Of a stretch of 64,000 bases of DNA, positions 62,711 through 64,000 are shown one piece after another. The position numbers were made by a program, and so were the translations under genes. The DNA lies in contig OZ234503.1 of NCBI GenBank assembly GCA_965153455.1, positions 13,583,118 through 13,647,117 on the forward strand, read 5' to 3'. Source of the DNA: Sphagnum compactum (Eukaryota; Bryophyta; Sphagnopsida; Sphagnales). The stretch's first letter is position 1. Every line of letters begins with the position of its first letter. The notes under the pieces are model-generated. The model was not told the DNA's origin. It saw only the letters and a list, made by a program, of their open reading frames with translations, and did no database searches.

Positions 62711-64000
62711 TTATTGTTTTCTTTTATGTCGATGATGAATTCAAGTCTGCACAACACTATAGTTGTTGCATTTGTAACATGTTTGGGCTGAAGGATTTGA
62801 TGATATGAACATCTTATTTTTCTAACAATATCCATGTGAGTCGGCCATGTCCTATTTAGTCATAAATCTCTAAATCATTCAAGGTGGTGATGTTTGTGTA
62901 GTGAAGTTGCAAGATGGCCAAAGTACAAGGCCGCCATGAATTCTAACCAGAAGTGATGCTTCATTAATTCTTCTACACCCACAACAGTTCATGAATCAAA
63001 TTGCAAGTGGATGAGAGTTGAAAGTTGAAACCATGTCAAATAAAAATGCTCGTGACATCCATTAGAACATTGGCCACAAACACAGCACTCCAATTAGATT
63101 CAATATGTATTATACACACATTTTTACAGACTACAACACCGTCCACAGGGAAAAAGCTCTAGATTTATGGAATGTACTCGAAGTTAAATAAATCTTTAAA
63201 TTAAACACTAGATGAATCAGATGCCAAGTTGTTAGTCATGTGAGTGATGTACATACCACTAGAAATAATTTCAGTCACACTCCAATTGGCACACAATCTT
63301 TAGCAAATTGAATCCAGACTTAAGAACATGAAACCAAAGCTGATCATTAAAGGTGGGACTGACTAACACAGGTTGTGATTACTCTTTAGTAACAATCTAC
63401 ACAGAGAAAGTTGGTACTCCACCTGCATAGCTGCTAAAGGAACTCCAAACATCTATAAACAAAGCCATCAAACTACTGAACTCTGAAGGGAGAAATACTT
63501 AGAAAGTGCCTCAAATGCCTGATGCAACTACTAGATTCATGCAAGAATAGAACATACATTTTGTAAGCATACATTTTGTTTTCAAATCCATGAATGATAG
63601 GAAGTTCATGAAACATTTAGTTGTCACAAATTCTTCAACAGTATGAAACAAATGTCTTACCTCCAAAGTTAACTGGGTTCTCTTCTCTACTAGAAAAAGA
63701 AGAAGACTTGTTTATTTATTTATAATATGGAACTAACCCACATGTTTGTGTCGGACTTAGGGAAAGCATATTAAGAAGGTGAAATCCAAAGTTTATGTAG
63801 GCCACAAAAAATCTTAGGAAGTTCAAATTACACTTGATTGAAGATGAATTAGCCAACAAATATATATGTATTACATTTGAACTTTGCTTTGTACAAGGAC
63901 TTTAAGAAAAAAAAATTCCTTCATTTCAAGTTTATTCCCACTATAAGAAATTGAGAAAATTTCAAATTAATACACAAAAAATAAATAAAATGAAACAAAT
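62711..64000. other. 3' flank of the BAHD gene and right end of window
   Basis: No coding sequence or RNA gene was recognised. The DNA is AT-rich without evident tandem repeats. Confidence 0.45.

Overview
The window reads as nuclear DNA of a land plant. Genes are split by short GT-AG introns (about 90-800 bp, one possibly 2.3 kb), intergenic DNA is AT-rich with many microsatellites and transposon remnants, and the encoded families are plant ones: plastid thylakoid RIQ/DUF1118, a plastid folate-biopterin transporter, an NPF transporter, a Sec14-nodulin protein, DYW-type PPR debris and a BAHD acyltransferase. Gene density (6 apparently complete genes and 1 partial in 64 kb) and the style of the PPR remnants would fit a moss or another non-seed plant, but nothing here fixes the species.

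Layout. 1-2.7 kb: 3' half of an LRRC40-like leucine-rich-repeat gene (+). 2.7-15 kb: gene-free, rich in tandem repeats, including a 116-bp array with a two-unit higher-order pattern. 15-20.2 kb: a four-exon NPF (NRT1/PTR) transporter gene (+) whose third intron and 3' flank hold minisatellites. 20.2-26.8 kb: no convincing gene; a primer-binding-site-like LTR remnant at 25.04 kb and a periodic G-box-like array near 23.9 kb. 26.8-33.3 kb: a twelve-exon SFH (Sec14-nodulin) gene (-). 34-44.6 kb: repeats and transposons, including a Tourist-like MITE with another element nested in it, a second inverted copy of that element, an 82-bp palindrome and a MULE transposase remnant (-). 44.7-45.8 kb: a two-exon RIQ-like thylakoid gene (-). 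48.2-50.3 kb: broken PPR repeats on + and a DYW domain fragment on -. 52.0-57.6 kb: a ten-exon folate-biopterin transporter gene (+) with a second MITE copy in intron 5. 58.2-58.9 kb: a protein-kinase pseudogene (-). 61.25-62.7 kb: an intronless BAHD acyltransferase (+).

The genes do not form an operon or an evident cluster. Two (RIQ-like and folate-biopterin transporter) probably act in plastids, two (SFH, NPF) at membranes, and the BAHD enzyme probably in cuticle or suberin-type ester formation. Exon structures were joined by hand from splice motifs, reading phase and family resemblance; no transcript or database search was available. I found no coherent previously undescribed multi-gene system. 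The most unusual content is structural: nested mobile elements, intronic minisatellites and an inverted PPR/DYW relic.
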